Source: Stichopus chloronotus (Eukaryota > Echinodermata > Holothuroidea > Aspidochirotida > Stichopodidae). From it: DNA of 64,000 nucleotides. The translations under genes were made by a program, and so were the position numbers. The stretch is taken from NCBI GenBank assembly GCA_021234535.1, contig CM037829.1, positions 33,665,976-33,729,975 of the forward strand. The letters are read 5' to 3'. The stretch's first letter is position 1; the number at the start of each line of letters is the position of its first letter. The notes beneath the pieces were generated by a model, which made no database searches, was not told the origin of the DNA, and saw nothing but the letters and a program-made list of their open reading frames with translations. Shown piece after piece: positions 37,183-49,544 of the stretch.

Positions 37183-39608
37183 TTTAAGTTAGACCTAGCC
37201 CAGGCCTAGGCCTCTGCTAACCAAGCCCCATGCCTTCATTCAAGCTCCAGAACATCAATTCTGTAGACAAAGTTTCATTGTGACTGGGAATGCACTGGGC
37301 AAGTACTTTATGCTTTGTGACTGGGTTTGATTTTTGTATCTTTTTTTCTGGTTGGGTGTTTTATTTTAATTGTGGCTTAATTGTCCCCCTGATGCTTTTT
37401 TTCTTACTGAACTAAACTTGTGTTAAATCGACCTAAGTTAGGCCTAACATTGTTGTAAAAAGGGGTACTTGGGGGAATTGAGAATTTATTCTTAGAAAGT
37501 TTGGTACGTATGGCTGGTACTTATTGCTTTAACTTACACGTCCATCATTGAAATGTACAGTGGTTACAAGGTGTTGTGGTTGGATGAAAACACTAGATGT
37601 GGGTTACATGTCGATATGATTGGTGTGGGTAGAATCAGTTAAAAGCATTAGTCTAGAACCCACTAGGTTACCAGTCTGAAACAAGGTAAGGCAATTCTGA
37701 TTGTGAGCTAATGTGCAGGTACTGTGAATATAGTCTGTAGAAGAAACTCCAAAAAGACAAAGAACCAGCCACCACAGACTGTAGTCAGGGATAAAAAAAA
37801 AATCAACTAGTGCGACACAAACAGTAACAAACAGAAGAATGCAAAGGTATTAAAAATCACAAAATTCAGGGAACTACAAAGGCAAGAAGTACAAGTAAAA
37901 GAGTGTGAGATTTTCATTTTAGTATCCTCTACAGGATCCATAATCAGTGCTCTTAAAGAATCGTTTTCAACATTTTTAATGTCCCAAAGGAGCAGTTATG
38001 TAAAGGAAATACACCTGAAAGGATTCATGACTGTAAAATATGTGTAAAAGTGACTAAGTTGAAGGATAGACTCATGTAGGTAATGTTGCGGCAGTGATGG
38101 CAAGTAATTTCTTGAAGGAAATACCAATCCTTTTGCTGCACACCAATAACAGGAGATCGTTATTTTTGTATTTATGAATTTGTAAACTAGAATACCACTC
38201 TTGTTTTTGATAATTTCAACTAATTTTGAATATTTGTTAAATTCCATTTTACTCTGTCAATTGCCTTTTCATGAGCAGGTAGAATTTAACTTGTGTGATT
38301 ATTACTAACATTGTACTTCTCAGGTACACATGTTTGTTCGCAGACTAGTACATTCTTGTAAACCATGCTAAAGGTCAAGTGATGTGCTTCCAGAAAAGAG
38401 CTGGTTTTATTCAAAAGTTGCAGAGTAAAACCTTAGTGAAAATCCATTGCGTTTCTATCTATTATTATTTTTGAGATATGGCTTCTCAAAGTGTGATGAA
38501 GATCCAAATATGATGATGTGGAGTGTTGCACAGTGTCGGTATTTCCTTTGTTAAGCCTATATCATCTCTGAATTGCTTTCGCACTGGGTTTTACATTGGT
38601 AAGTGATATGAAAGAAGATAATTACATGCTTCCAAACAAAACCCTTAGGACATATAAAATTCTCAATTGTCCTTGATATAAAGGTGATGTAAACAAAGAT
38701 TCAAATAAGACATATCAGCAAGTCCCTCTCATGACGTCATAAATTCTCTTTTGCATCTTTAGTTCATCGGAAACAGGTAACCGCTCAACTGTTCCAAGGA
38801 ACCGTGATTCCTCACGTAAAGACAGCATCGTTTTCGTCATGCCCTTCAAAAAATCTCACGGGAGAAGCAGTGAGAAGTAGAAACACACAACAAATAGGTT
38901 TATGTACTTGTGATAGACAGTAAATAAATGTCATTCGTTGATTTTGGGAAGATAAGATACTTTCACTTGAAAATATTGGGCACAGTTTCATCATAAATGT
39001 ATAAAAAAAATTATTCTGTCTGATCAAAAATGGTGTGCTTGTGCTGTGCTCAAATTCCTGAGGCAAAATATGATGTATGGACACTAAAAACTTTACTTCT
39101 TCTAAGAAACCGTAATACCAATTCTTCATCATAAATGATTCACTTGAAGCTGCGTGTGTGCTTCAAGATTGCTGTTATCAGACTTTACACTATCCACAAA
39201 ACTTAAAGTACAGTATGTGAGTAAAGCAGACATCATAGGCTAAGCTTTACCCACTTCTAACTATTTTGATATCAGTTATCAGTATTAAGTAACTTAGTAT
39301 TTGTAAAATATTTTCAGTATTTTCCTATAGTAATACTTGCAAGACAAAGCACTCCAGAGGCTTCGCCCCTACCCCACTGGGTCTTTCCCCCTGAACCCTT
39401 CCAGAGACCCTGTCCCTGGTGCAGACCTCTGGACCCCACCAGAAGTAACTGGTTTTCTTACTTGAAGCCTGGCATTAAAATTTGTCTTTCTACCACCCTG
39501 AAAATGACCTACAGTAGTAGTGAAGTTTATTTTGTTTTCAAATTCTTGAAAACTCTGAAATTTATTGAATATTGAAAATTTGTTTGTTTTTTTTCTCTTT
39601 TGACCCAG
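37183..39608. other. Upstream region of LITAF gene
   Basis: No protein-coding feature is recognised. A strong donor-like site (AAACAAG|GTAAGG at about 37686) and another (ACATTG|GTAAGTG at about 38600) could end a 5' non-coding exon of the LITAF gene, but neither can be tied to a promoter. Confidence 0.3.
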
Positions 39609-39638
39609 TATTTCCTGCAAGATCTGAAAACTACAGAG

Positions 39639-39690
39639 ATGAGTGCTCCAAGTGACGTTCCTCCTCCATATCCTGGTGGCGATAAATCAG
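39639..39690 (+). CDS. LITAF-domain gene, coding exon 1
   Basis: Starts ATG AGT GCT CCA and encodes MSAPSDVPPPYPGGDKS plus one base. It ends at TCAG|GTACCC. A long pyrimidine tract and CAG at 39606-39608 look like an acceptor, so the mature exon probably begins at 39609 with about 30 bases of 5' UTR, and a further 5' exon lies upstream. Confidence 0.88.
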
Positions 39691-42600
39691 GTACCCGTGT
39701 TTGCACGCCGAATAACATTTAAGTCCGTCGTGACTCCGGCATGGGAATACGTCACAGTTATAAAAAACCATGTTATTATCTGATAGTGGTCAATATGCAT
39801 TTGTCACATCACACAAAAGCTGCCAGTGTTAGACCATATGGAATAAGGTCTGATTACATACGCTACCTATCTATCACTAAAATTTCAACCAAAAGGGGGA
39901 GGGTAAAGCACCACTCAAATACCAATAAGTGATTGCTTTCACATGACCATGCCTGTGTTTTCTGGATGCATTTGCCAGACCCTTTCTTAAGGCATTTCTT
40001 TTTTTGGGGGGCGGGTGCTTCATGTTGACATGTACTAACAACATTTACTTCAATCCAAAATCGTAGGCTACCTGCTATGGAAGGGGTATAGCTCTGTGAC
40101 CATGATCTGTGTTCGTATTCCATTTTTCCTGACCTTATAATCATGTTTCTGTTCATTGCTGTATTTGTTGCCAAATCTTGTGTTCAAGACGAAACTTTTG
40201 TTAATTAGTTTGTTTTGGATCTGATGTTGGCTCTCCAGATGAAAAATTGCATTTACTCTGCTTTGACATTGGAGTGTGTACTCACTGATTTGTATTGTCA
40301 ATTGCTCTGAGCAAAATGTATGGTTAACATCGATGAAAGTGTGTCATTTAATTATTTAATTGTATTAAGTTTTGTGTACCAAACACATTTATCTTTACTA
40401 TTAATTGTAAAGGTTTATCTGAACGGAGGTGAAGTGTCAAGAGAGCTGTGAACTAAATTTGTCTCCACCTTGCACAGAATGGTTACTTTTTGAACTGCCC
40501 TATCTCCCATTGGTTATTCCAACAGGTGCACCCCCTTATCCAGGAGACCCTGCTTACCCTCCAGTCGGACAGCAAGGCTACCCACAGTATGGGCAACCTC
40601 AGCAACAGCAACCAACAGCCGGTTACCCTGCTGGCTACCAGCAAGTAAGCAGACGTTGGTATTAACTTTGATAATTTTTTACTTAGCTAGTGTGACCTGT
40701 GATGTTTGTGGTTTGTAGGCATTTGTCCGCTCGCCTTACAATGTGATGCATATATCTACAGAAGGCCATGTGATGTTGATGTGGGCATATCAAGGGTCAA
40801 ATGGTGTTAAAGAAACCATACATTGTGACCTGTCATGGTGATGGTAAATGATAACCATGACTCAGCTCAATGCAGTAGACCCTTCCTGACATAGATCATT
40901 TTGTGTTAATGCTTTGCTGTGCAAATGCTGCCATTGTAAAACCATCAAAGAATATCGGTCACAAGACACAAAGCAACATGTTCTAAATGTGCGGTACTGC
41001 ATTAGCTTTCGTGGTAAGCCAGTCCTATCACTGAAACTGGTAATAGCCAGTTTTGATTCGTTTTATTACTTTCATTCGAGGAAAAATGCATCGGCAGTAT
41101 CTCAAAACCCGAAGACAATCGTGAAACACGGAAAATAATTGATCATTCAATATCAAAAACAGTTGTAACATATCAACCACAATTGGTAAATTTTGAAAGT
41201 AATGGTGAAACCCTTGTTGAAGCATTCATTGAAATGGAAGAGAAATGAACTGATTGATAAACCCTGCAACTGCTGCTCAAATTTTACCAGCACCCTTGCT
41301 CCTCTCAGGCATACAGCTATTTGTAAAGTTTGTGGGGGGAAAAGGTGGTTGTAACTGAAATAAGACTATTAGGCATCCAGTAAGACCGATCAGGTTGTTT
41401 TTGAAATACCATGAAAGCTTAGTGCTTTCTGCTGGTCTCAAAATAACATTTTGTCTTTGTGAGTTGGTCACAGTTCCAGAATGTGCGGAAAAGCTTTAGT
41501 CACTTTATTCAAGAATTCATCCATCATTTGAGAGACCAAAGAGAATGTAAAGTCACGTAGTTTTTCGTTATTGGCCAAAGAGGGTAGGTCTGTGAATTCA
41601 GGGAGTCAAATGCCCATCGCTTTTAGTCACTTTCACTTTTGGGAGCAAGTTGGGGAGTTTGAAAAGGATGTTAATTTTTAATGACAAAGTAATATTGTGG
41701 AATGGATGCAGTGACACTTCAGCTCCGGCACTTTGGCAGTCAGATACGAACCATTGGAATCGTGAATGCAATGTAGAGAAGATTGGTCTATGTAATGTTT
41801 CCTCCATGAACTTGTAAACTAACAAGTTAAACATTGGGCTTTTCCCTTTGATCAAATCTTCTTAGCTGCTTCCTGATTCTCAGTTTAAATTTCACCATAA
41901 CTTTGTGCTTCTTTGAAGGCTTTGCAACAAACAGGAAATTACTCCAAATAGATTAAAAAGTTGCCACAAAGCCTTCTAAGATATGAGCCTTCAGATATTT
42001 TCCTCCTCAATGACCCACCACTTGGAAGAGAGTTCACTGCACGCAAGAAGTGGTTTTTTGTCCTGTTTGAAACCTTTTCAACAAAAATGAGGATTTGTCA
42101 GTACTTGTTTGTGTCTAGCTTGCTCACACCCAATGACTAGATGAAAAGCAGTCATGTTTGACTGTTAACATAGTCTGGTGTTGTATTTCTTCAAATGCAA
42201 CCTCATTTCAAGCTGCAGATTGGAAGATTTTGTAAGTCACTCATGACATCAACATCAACGTCAACAATGTCGATGCTCAGGAACAATAGCAGATGAGTCA
42301 CTCGTCAAATGAAGATAGGAAATTGTGAGGAAGACTTCCCTCAAAATGAACCATGAGCGTGAACTCTGGGAAATGTCATGAGTGAAGACTGGTCTTGACC
42401 GCAGATGTTCTGACTAAAAAGTTGCTTAATCAACAGAAAAGCACTTTTTGCAATTGAAGCCGTTGAGGCTGTCTCGAAGGGTTGAAAGTCAAGGAAAATT
42501 TAGATTTAAAAAGTGTTTTCTTTTAACCTGAATCTGAATTTTTTTTTCACTTTCAAGCCAAAGGGAAACCTTGAAAACTGAAACGAAACTGTTGTATTGT

Positions 42601-45600
42601 CTTTGATTTATTTGTTCCACAACTGTATATCATGTTTTTTGTTTAAAGCATTGGGTTTAATCGTCTACACTAAACTTTGCTTTGTTCAAAGTTGCATGTG
42701 TTTCACCACAGGGTGGTCTTGATATACCGAACAAAATCTCAACTATACAGTCTCGCTACTGATCCTACTGTAGATCAAACCAAGAAATGGGGAAAACAAG
42801 GACTAAGAGATACCATATTGTTAGTGTGCAACCTGTGACATCACTCCTGTTTGCCTGAAGTCATAAATTTATTAAGAAAGAAAAACAAATCAGAAAATCC
42901 CAGATAATAGCATCTCCAGGACAGTAAATTAACTGCAATTTTTAACCAGACCATTCCTCTTTAACTATCATATGCCTGAATTATCTCCTGTCATCGGTCA
43001 CAAACTGAAATGAAAACAGACAGATCGCATCTTTGGTTCACCTTTGTGGTGGATTTCTCACTGGAGATTTTTTTCCTGCTTGGTAGGCCTAACAAATATC
43101 TACTAATGCACTCTTTCAATTATGTCTCAGCAATATTGGCAACCGCAGCAGCAGAGTGCTTTTCAGGTAAGATTCAGATACCCTTGTATGTGTCTCTTGT
43201 TACTATTGTGCCTATATAACATTGTCTCTCCTACAACTTCTACCACTTTCTTGTGGGGATGGCCATGGTATTGAAATGATATTAAACTTTTGCTGTGCAT
43301 CCTCTGTTTTTTTGTTTTGTTTTTGTTGTTGTTGTTGTTTTTTTTTTGGTGTGTAGTGAAGTTATCATCCCTGTTTGACATCCCCACATCAGCCACCACT
43401 AACCGGCAGTGCACATAAAGCAGGACACCTGACGATGTGGTTCTTCTACAGTGGTTCACTTTTTGCATGGATGTGTTAAGGGGTTCAACGTCTGAAGAGG
43501 TAGAATGTCTTCTCCGGCAAGTTGCGCAGACTCGGAACTGGTTCGGCGATGAATTCAAAGCGATTGATCCTGTCCCCCTCGAATTTCTCACACTGCGATT
43601 ATTTGCATATCAATGAGGTGTCATGCTATTGACAACCGGGGGGAAAAGGCAAAGCAGTTGCGGAGTGAACGACGCCACGTGTGCAAATTTAACCCCTGAA
43701 TTTACCTGTAGACTGGGTATTAGATACATGGTGTTTGGAATACACTTCTTCGGCATTTATTATCGGAAACAGCGTTTACTGTAGGCAAGGAAATATATGA
43801 TTTGGGAAAAAAAATCACATTCCAGCTATCCTGCCAGAACACAATGACTTTTTTCAATGCAATGGGCTCTGTGAGGTGAATAGCTTTACCTGCCTTCTCA
43901 TATCTTGCTCCTATATGGCATATTAAAATATAGTCTAGATAATCAAAATTAGCTGGCTGGTCATTTTTCATGGTTTGCAATTTGTGGTCACACCTTTCAT
44001 GCACTGAATGTTTCGTAACCAATCCATAGTCTTTACAATTTATGCTTTATATCTCTGTTTCATGACTTCCTCCACCATCGTTGATAGTGTCTGTGGTATT
44101 TCTATATGCTGAGAACTGGGCGGCACTTCACTCTATATCTACGTCTGTGTGCAAACGTGTGCTTTAATGGTACATACAACATACACATTTGTTTATTTAC
44201 TGCTCATAAAAATGGCAAATCGTCTTTGCACTGTACTTGTCGGTGTTTACTGCATGACTGCATCCTAGGTATCGTTGTTTTTATCAGTGTATACTGAACA
44301 CACTTTAACCTCTACTGTGATCTGTCATAAAATTGTTTACACTGACTCAATCTTGCTTTTCATTTATTGCATGTAACCTTTGTCCCTTAAACTACCCACG
44401 AATTACTGCATTGGTTTTATTACATTGATAGATGATAAACTGCATCTGTCATTTTGAGAGAATATGCATGTACCTTGCAGTTCTGTTCACCTATCACCTA
44501 GCTCCAGGTTTGGGGTTAAGATTACACATACCACAAGCAGACAAGTTGTACATGAATGAACTAGAAATGATCTTGAAACCGGGAATCAATGTTTATTTGT
44601 AACATTTTAGTCTGCAGAATACCTCATCACAATGCAACATGTAATGTGGCAGTGTATGATAGATTTACTCCTTGCCGTTCTCACCTGTCTCCTACAACTA
44701 TTGCACTCTAATCTACCATGCACCAAGCACATAATTCTGGCAGTGTATATCATGATTTGATCATGCTTAATACCAAAACTCCCGGAAAGTTTTTTGAAGA
44801 TGAAGAATGAGGAACTCGATCTTTCTGCTGCGTCATGTACAATTGCTTCTGCTGATACGATTCTGTGGAGAATGTGGTGACCACATTTATAAACCACTCC
44901 TAGTCTAAACTCTCTGAAAAATAGAACGATTACCGGTGCGAATGACTGATGAAGACGTTTCATTATGCCTACCAAGAGGATGGAATGGCAAGATGTAATG
45001 TTCCTCAAAGAAATGTAATTCAAGTTTTGATTTGTTCTACCTCGGTGTTGCATGTTCTGATATTTGGCATTTGTGCACTTCTGTAGGGGTAAAGTGGATG
45101 GCAGATGTTGGAGAGGTTTCTGTCGCTCAGAGGTGACAGGTTGATAAATTTGCTGTTGAATCTTCCGCACTTGCATGTAAAATGTGCACCCCAATTGCAC
45201 ATGCTGGTTTGCAAAAATATAGGTACAAAAAAGAGAAAAAAAAAATGGTAAGTGAAGCCTAAAATCTTGCGTTGCTTTGCATAAATATTTATTGAAGTAA
45301 CCAACTAACTTGATAAATTTATGAATTTCACGGTTATTGTTCAACTCCTTGAGATTCGTAGGAGACACTATGTCATTATGAGTATTGCTGTGATTATGTG
45401 TATGATTGTTAATGATAACAATGTTCTCAAAGCCTCATTTCCCGTTTGCTGAAGTATTGTTTTAATGAAAAACAAGAATGAAAATCTGCCAGAGTGGAGT
45501 GCATTAAATGCCTTTTCACACTAGGTGATGAAAAACTCGAAATAATGTTATTACTTAGCCCTTCTCAAACACGCCGCAATGCAGTACCAGTCGAAAAAAT

Positions 45601-48600
45601 GTCAACTTTCATCACTTATTGCTATGGTATTTATATAAACGACCGATCATCACCCTACATAAAATCACATGATTAACAGGACAATGGAAACACCTATCAG
45701 TAAAGTTTAAGAGTGGTCTGTAGTATGATAGCAAAAATGTTATGTCTGACATTTTTATTGCATTGCACGGTATCGCACCGTGTCATGCCTTGTGGTGAAA
45801 GAGCCGTGATATCATTCTAATTTGTCCTTGTGTCAGACATAATTCATGGTTACAGAAGCCACTGCAGAACTGCCCCCTTCAGCATATATCATCGTTGAAC
45901 ATGTCGTTTAGGAGTCGCCTAGTCCTTACAGCAGAAAAAGAAAAAAATGGATTTGCATTCACTGCTTGGCAGGGTTTGCAACGTGTGAATGAACCCATAG
46001 GAATCTTTGAAGTCTTGAAAAAAAAGAAAAAAAGTTGCAGAACTTAAAGTCATATGTAAACTTTTAATCACAGAAATCTCAAAACAGTAGGAGGTGAATG
46101 TTGACATTGAGGTTACAAGGAAAGGTGAAATTTTTTAAAGTGGGTTTTTTTTTTTTTTTTTGAAGCAGCAGCACCAGTAGACCCATTGGGTTTCACTCCC
46201 CACTTGATAAAACTTATTTTTGAGAATACGATCAGTGGAAAGGAAACATTTTCAAATATTTTTTTTTCTTCTCAGACATATAAGCAGCTGGATTGTAAGT
46301 TGGAACTAAGTAAACCGTGGAAGGAACATCAGCCACAAATACCATGCTGAATCAAAGCAGCTAAAAATTCTGATTTTCATACAACATGTACCATCAATTC
46401 ATCATAAATTACAGACCAATGGTCTTTCCCTGTGGGTATAAGTGAGGATATTCTGCCAAAAAGAAGTCATAGTCAGTCAAACAGAATTTAAATTTATGCT
46501 GACACAGGGACCAAACAAAGTGGAATATTTTTGGTCTTTCTTGTGAGGGTTCTTTCAGTGATTGTGTATCATGGAAGTAATACCCCTTTGAAGAATACTG
46601 AGCCCAAAGGACATAAGATCAGTCCTTGTCTCAGGCTTTTACGTGCAAAGTAACAGCTCATGATACAGCAGGGTTATCCGTGGCATCCTGGTTCAGTTAA
46701 GTTTCTAGTTTGCAGCTAGTCTGAAATGCTACTTACTGTAGCTAGAAGCGAAGAAAATTATGTTAATGCATTAAATTTGGTAGGGACGTTCCTCCAGCAG
46801 CACAAGGTCTAGACTGAAGTAGAAAGAAACGAAGAAGAAACTGAGAGACTGACATGAAAACAGTAAATTTAAATTCAGTTTCAAAATGTGCTGCATGCAG
46901 TAAGTGAAGGACCAACATCTCTGCTGTGTATCTTTATAGTCTTAGACTTTGTGATCATGCCAATTGCTCTACGTTTCACATCCTTGTTTGTTCTGAGATG
47001 GTGCTGTTATTCCTTCCTTGCTTGACATTTAGCTAGAAAAACAGGCTATTTAAATGTGATCTTTGTTCTTTGTTTCACTTCTAAAGATACTCTCACTGAC
47101 AATGGTCACTGTTTCCATAGGGAGTTTCTGTTCCGATTGTCAGTGTCCGACATCTGATGAGAAGTTTATAACTATGACTTATTTATGACTAAAACCTCAG
47201 AAGAAAAAAAATTCCACTTCTTTAAATGTAATCTGAAATCTCTGTCACAGTAAATAGAAGTTGCTTAAAATTGTCTTTATTCGTGTTGACCAGAATGATA
47301 CAACCAAAAACAAGTTAATTCAAGTTGTTTGCATCACCTTGAGTTTCACAATGAGTCTGAGGTGTATATTGTATGGTTTTAAGCCTTAGGTACTTTTCAG
47401 GTTTCTATTTTACTTTATAGTAGTGGAACAAGGGTTCGTCATGTGAAATGGAGACAATGGCTGAAATTTCGTCACTGGTTTTTTTTTTTTAGTGAGTCAT
47501 GTCTAGCTACATATAGCAGTATATTGCATTTTATTTTATTGCTTGCATATTCAGTTTATTCAAGCACATGCTTGGATAAGCTGAATTTCACATAGAAGCT
47601 CCGACTGAGGAATATGTTGTGATGAAGTTCTGTCTCCCTCACACCCTTGCATCCATCCTCTCATTTCCTAGGATGGATATCCAGTGGGGACTCAACCGGT
47701 TTCCGGAGCAACGTCGACGGTGACCGTACTCCAGACGTACTTCCGTGATGTTCCCGTCACAACTCAGTGTCCAAATTGCCATAATCATGTGACAACTCAG
47801 GTGACATATGATGCTGGTGCCATGGCCTGGCTCATGTGTTTCATCATGTTTTTGGTCGGGTAAGTCATGGCTGTACACTAGAATCTATAGTCACAGTGTG
47901 CTACGCCACCATAGGAACTCCATATGTGACGTAGTGACTATGAACCAATGACAGTGCTTCATTTTGGTTGTTATGAATGACAACATGTCTAGTATCCTTT
48001 TGAAAAAAAAAAAAAAGAAGAAAAAAAAAACATTCTGGAATATTCCAGGATATGATCACAGAGAGGTTATGCTCGTACTGAATACTGCAGGACTTGTAGT
48101 TGCAGTGTCAACAGTCAAATGTGTCACATCATGCAACCTATTACGTGCTTAAGATCTAGCAAAACTTTTGTTCAGCTTTGCAACCATTTGTGCAGACTTG
48201 CTATTTAATTTCAAGTTACACTTGAAATTTTGAAACTTATGACCAAAATTTATATTCTGCCCTAAAACAAAAAGGCATCCTAATTGTTAAATTTACATCA
48301 AGTGCCTTTTTTAAATATTTTGAAATCTGCAGAGTCTATGGTGCTCATGAAAAGTAGTTCATTACCACTCCCTTAAATCACGGTAATTACCAAATCTTGT
48401 GTATCCCAGCCAAGAGGCATATTGGGTTGCGGTTAGGTGCTTGGTATGTCTCATGTGTGACTGCACTCTCCATTTAGGATACAGTCATTCTATTACATTA
48501 GGCTACAATTTGTCACTGGTTTCTCCATTTTGTTAGGGTAGGACCGTGTCGATGATTGTTTATCAACATACATCATGTCAGAGTCTGGACACATCCATGA

Positions 48601-49461
48601 TATCTGGTCAATATTGTTTTACCTAGCATTGGTCACATTCATGTCAATGAAGCCATTAATGTGTCAATAACTTTCATAAGTACCCTAGGTAACAGTCATG
48701 TCTTTGATCTCCCTCAGTACTATGAAGCCTAACATGACGTACATGATGTTAGGCTAAATGCTGAAACTACAGTTCAGTCTGTGGCTAGGTGAATGGTCTT
48801 TGCTGTGTAACATAATTTCCATGTTATGATCATATAAAACAGAATCTTGGTACTTTTGCACGTATTTGATATCTAGAGATCACTGCTGTCCGCTGTCGAT
48901 GACCGTGAACATGTTTCATGAAGTGATGGCCAGTGTAATGGTTGCCGTGGTGAAATACGTGGGTTAGGTCCAGTTTTAATTCTGAGACGTCATACCTAAA
49001 ACTTACTGTCCTGTAAATATGATGTTTCTTAGTAGAGCAGAGATTCAGTTCAAGCCTTACGTTGAAGATGTTATGTCACGGCTGAATAAAATCTGAGAGG
49101 ATGGTGCTCTTCTGTTCGACTCTGAGACGTGAGCTGCGAAAATCCGATATTCCGTTCCCTCCTAGAACAATTCGGGATAATGCCGTAGTTAGGAGAATGT
49201 AAAAAGGGAAACCATATTCTGCAAACCATGTCAAAGTGAGTAATCACTGTCCATGTTCTAGCCACTGGGGAAGTAGTCCGATGAAATGTTTCACTTATTT
49301 CTCTACGGTATCATATCTTTCACTTCCATTTTTTTTTTCCTTTTTCTTTTTGCAGATTGTGGTGTTGCTGTTGTATTCCATTTTGCGTGGATGGACTCAA
49401 GGACGCTGATCACCACTGTCCCACCTGCAGGCACCGTATTGCCCATTACAGTCCGCTGTAA
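39639..49461 (+). CDS. LITAF-domain protein (LITAF/CDIP1 family), five coding exons
   Basis: This encodes a small membrane-associated zinc protein of late endosomes and lysosomes. The family inserts its hydrophobic segment into the cytosolic membrane face and takes part in endosomal sorting; vertebrate members are LITAF/SIMPLE and CDIP1. Coding exons are 39639-39690, 40526-40644, 43131-43166, 47672-47859 and 49356-49461. All boundaries are GT-AG and the phases join exactly to 166 residues. The N-terminal half is Pro/Gly/Gln-rich with one PPPY motif (residues 8-11), the type bound by NEDD4-family WW domains. The LITAF domain starts near residue 86 (VTVLQTYFRDVPV). It has knuckle CPNC at 102-105, a hydrophobic stretch around 117-141 (AGAMAWL... 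to IPFCVDGLKD), and HCPTC at 152-156. Every key cysteine is present. The LITAF/CDIP family is firm; orthology to one member is not. Confidence 0.95.
40526..40644 (+). CDS. LITAF-domain gene, coding exon 2
   Basis: Acceptor TTCCAACAG, donor CAA|GTAAGC. Encodes residues 18-57, a Pro/Tyr/Gly/Gln-rich low-complexity tract (GYPQYGQPQQQQP). Confidence 0.9.
40645..43130 (+). other. LITAF-domain gene intron 2
   Basis: A 2.5-kb intron with GT and AG ends. No nested gene or clear mobile element is seen. Confidence 0.75.
43131..43166 (+). CDS. LITAF-domain gene, coding exon 3 (36-base microexon)
   Basis: Acceptor TTATGTCTCAG, donor CAG|GTAAGA. Encodes QYWQPQQQSAFQ (residues 58-69). It is phase 0 at both ends, so skipping it would keep the frame. 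Confidence 0.85.
43167..47671 (+). other. LITAF-domain gene intron 3
   Basis: A 4.5-kb intron. It includes a T/G-rich run with (TTG)n near 43310-43350, poly(T) at 46147-46161, and a long antisense open frame (44607-45368) without an ATG start or recognisable domain. No nested gene is supported. Confidence 0.75.
47672..47859 (+). CDS. LITAF-domain gene, coding exon 4
   Basis: Acceptor CATTTCCTAG, donor TCGG|GTAAGT. Encodes residues 70-132 (the last codon is split) with the first zinc knuckle CPNC and the start of the hydrophobic segment (GAMAWLMCFIMFLVG). Confidence 0.93.
47860..49355 (+). other. LITAF-domain gene intron 4
   Basis: A 1.5-kb intron with poly(A)/AAG runs at 48004-48031 and a strong polypyrimidine tract before the acceptor at 49355. 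Nothing else is recognised. Confidence 0.75.
49356..49461 (+). CDS. LITAF-domain gene, last coding exon
   Basis: Acceptor TTTTTGCAG. The split codon completes Gly132, then the exon encodes LWCCCCIPFCVDGLKD, the second knuckle HCPTC, and the end of the protein, with a TAA stop at 49459-49461. The cysteine cluster and IPFCVD run closely match vertebrate LITAF. Confidence 0.95.
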
Positions 49462-49538
49462 TCTCACGCCATCTGGCGATTAACCATACGCAGAAGGGAA
49501 TCATGATTGTCCCCCCCCACTCACCATTGCACTCACAA

Positions 49539-49544
49539 AATAAA
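49539..49544 (+). terminator. Polyadenylation signal for LITAF-domain gene
   Basis: AATAAA lies 78 bases after the stop codon, inside an A-rich stretch. This would give a short 3' UTR of about 100 bases. Confidence 0.6.

Noticed and set aside
44607..45368. 253-codon open frame on the minus strand inside LITAF intron 3
   Set aside because: It is as long as the SOCS frame, but it has no ATG at its start, no recognisable domain, uneven low-complexity composition, and lies antisense within an intron. It is probably a chance frame.
47639..47878. Minus-strand frame over LITAF exon 4
   Set aside because: Antisense shadow of the real LITAF coding exon.
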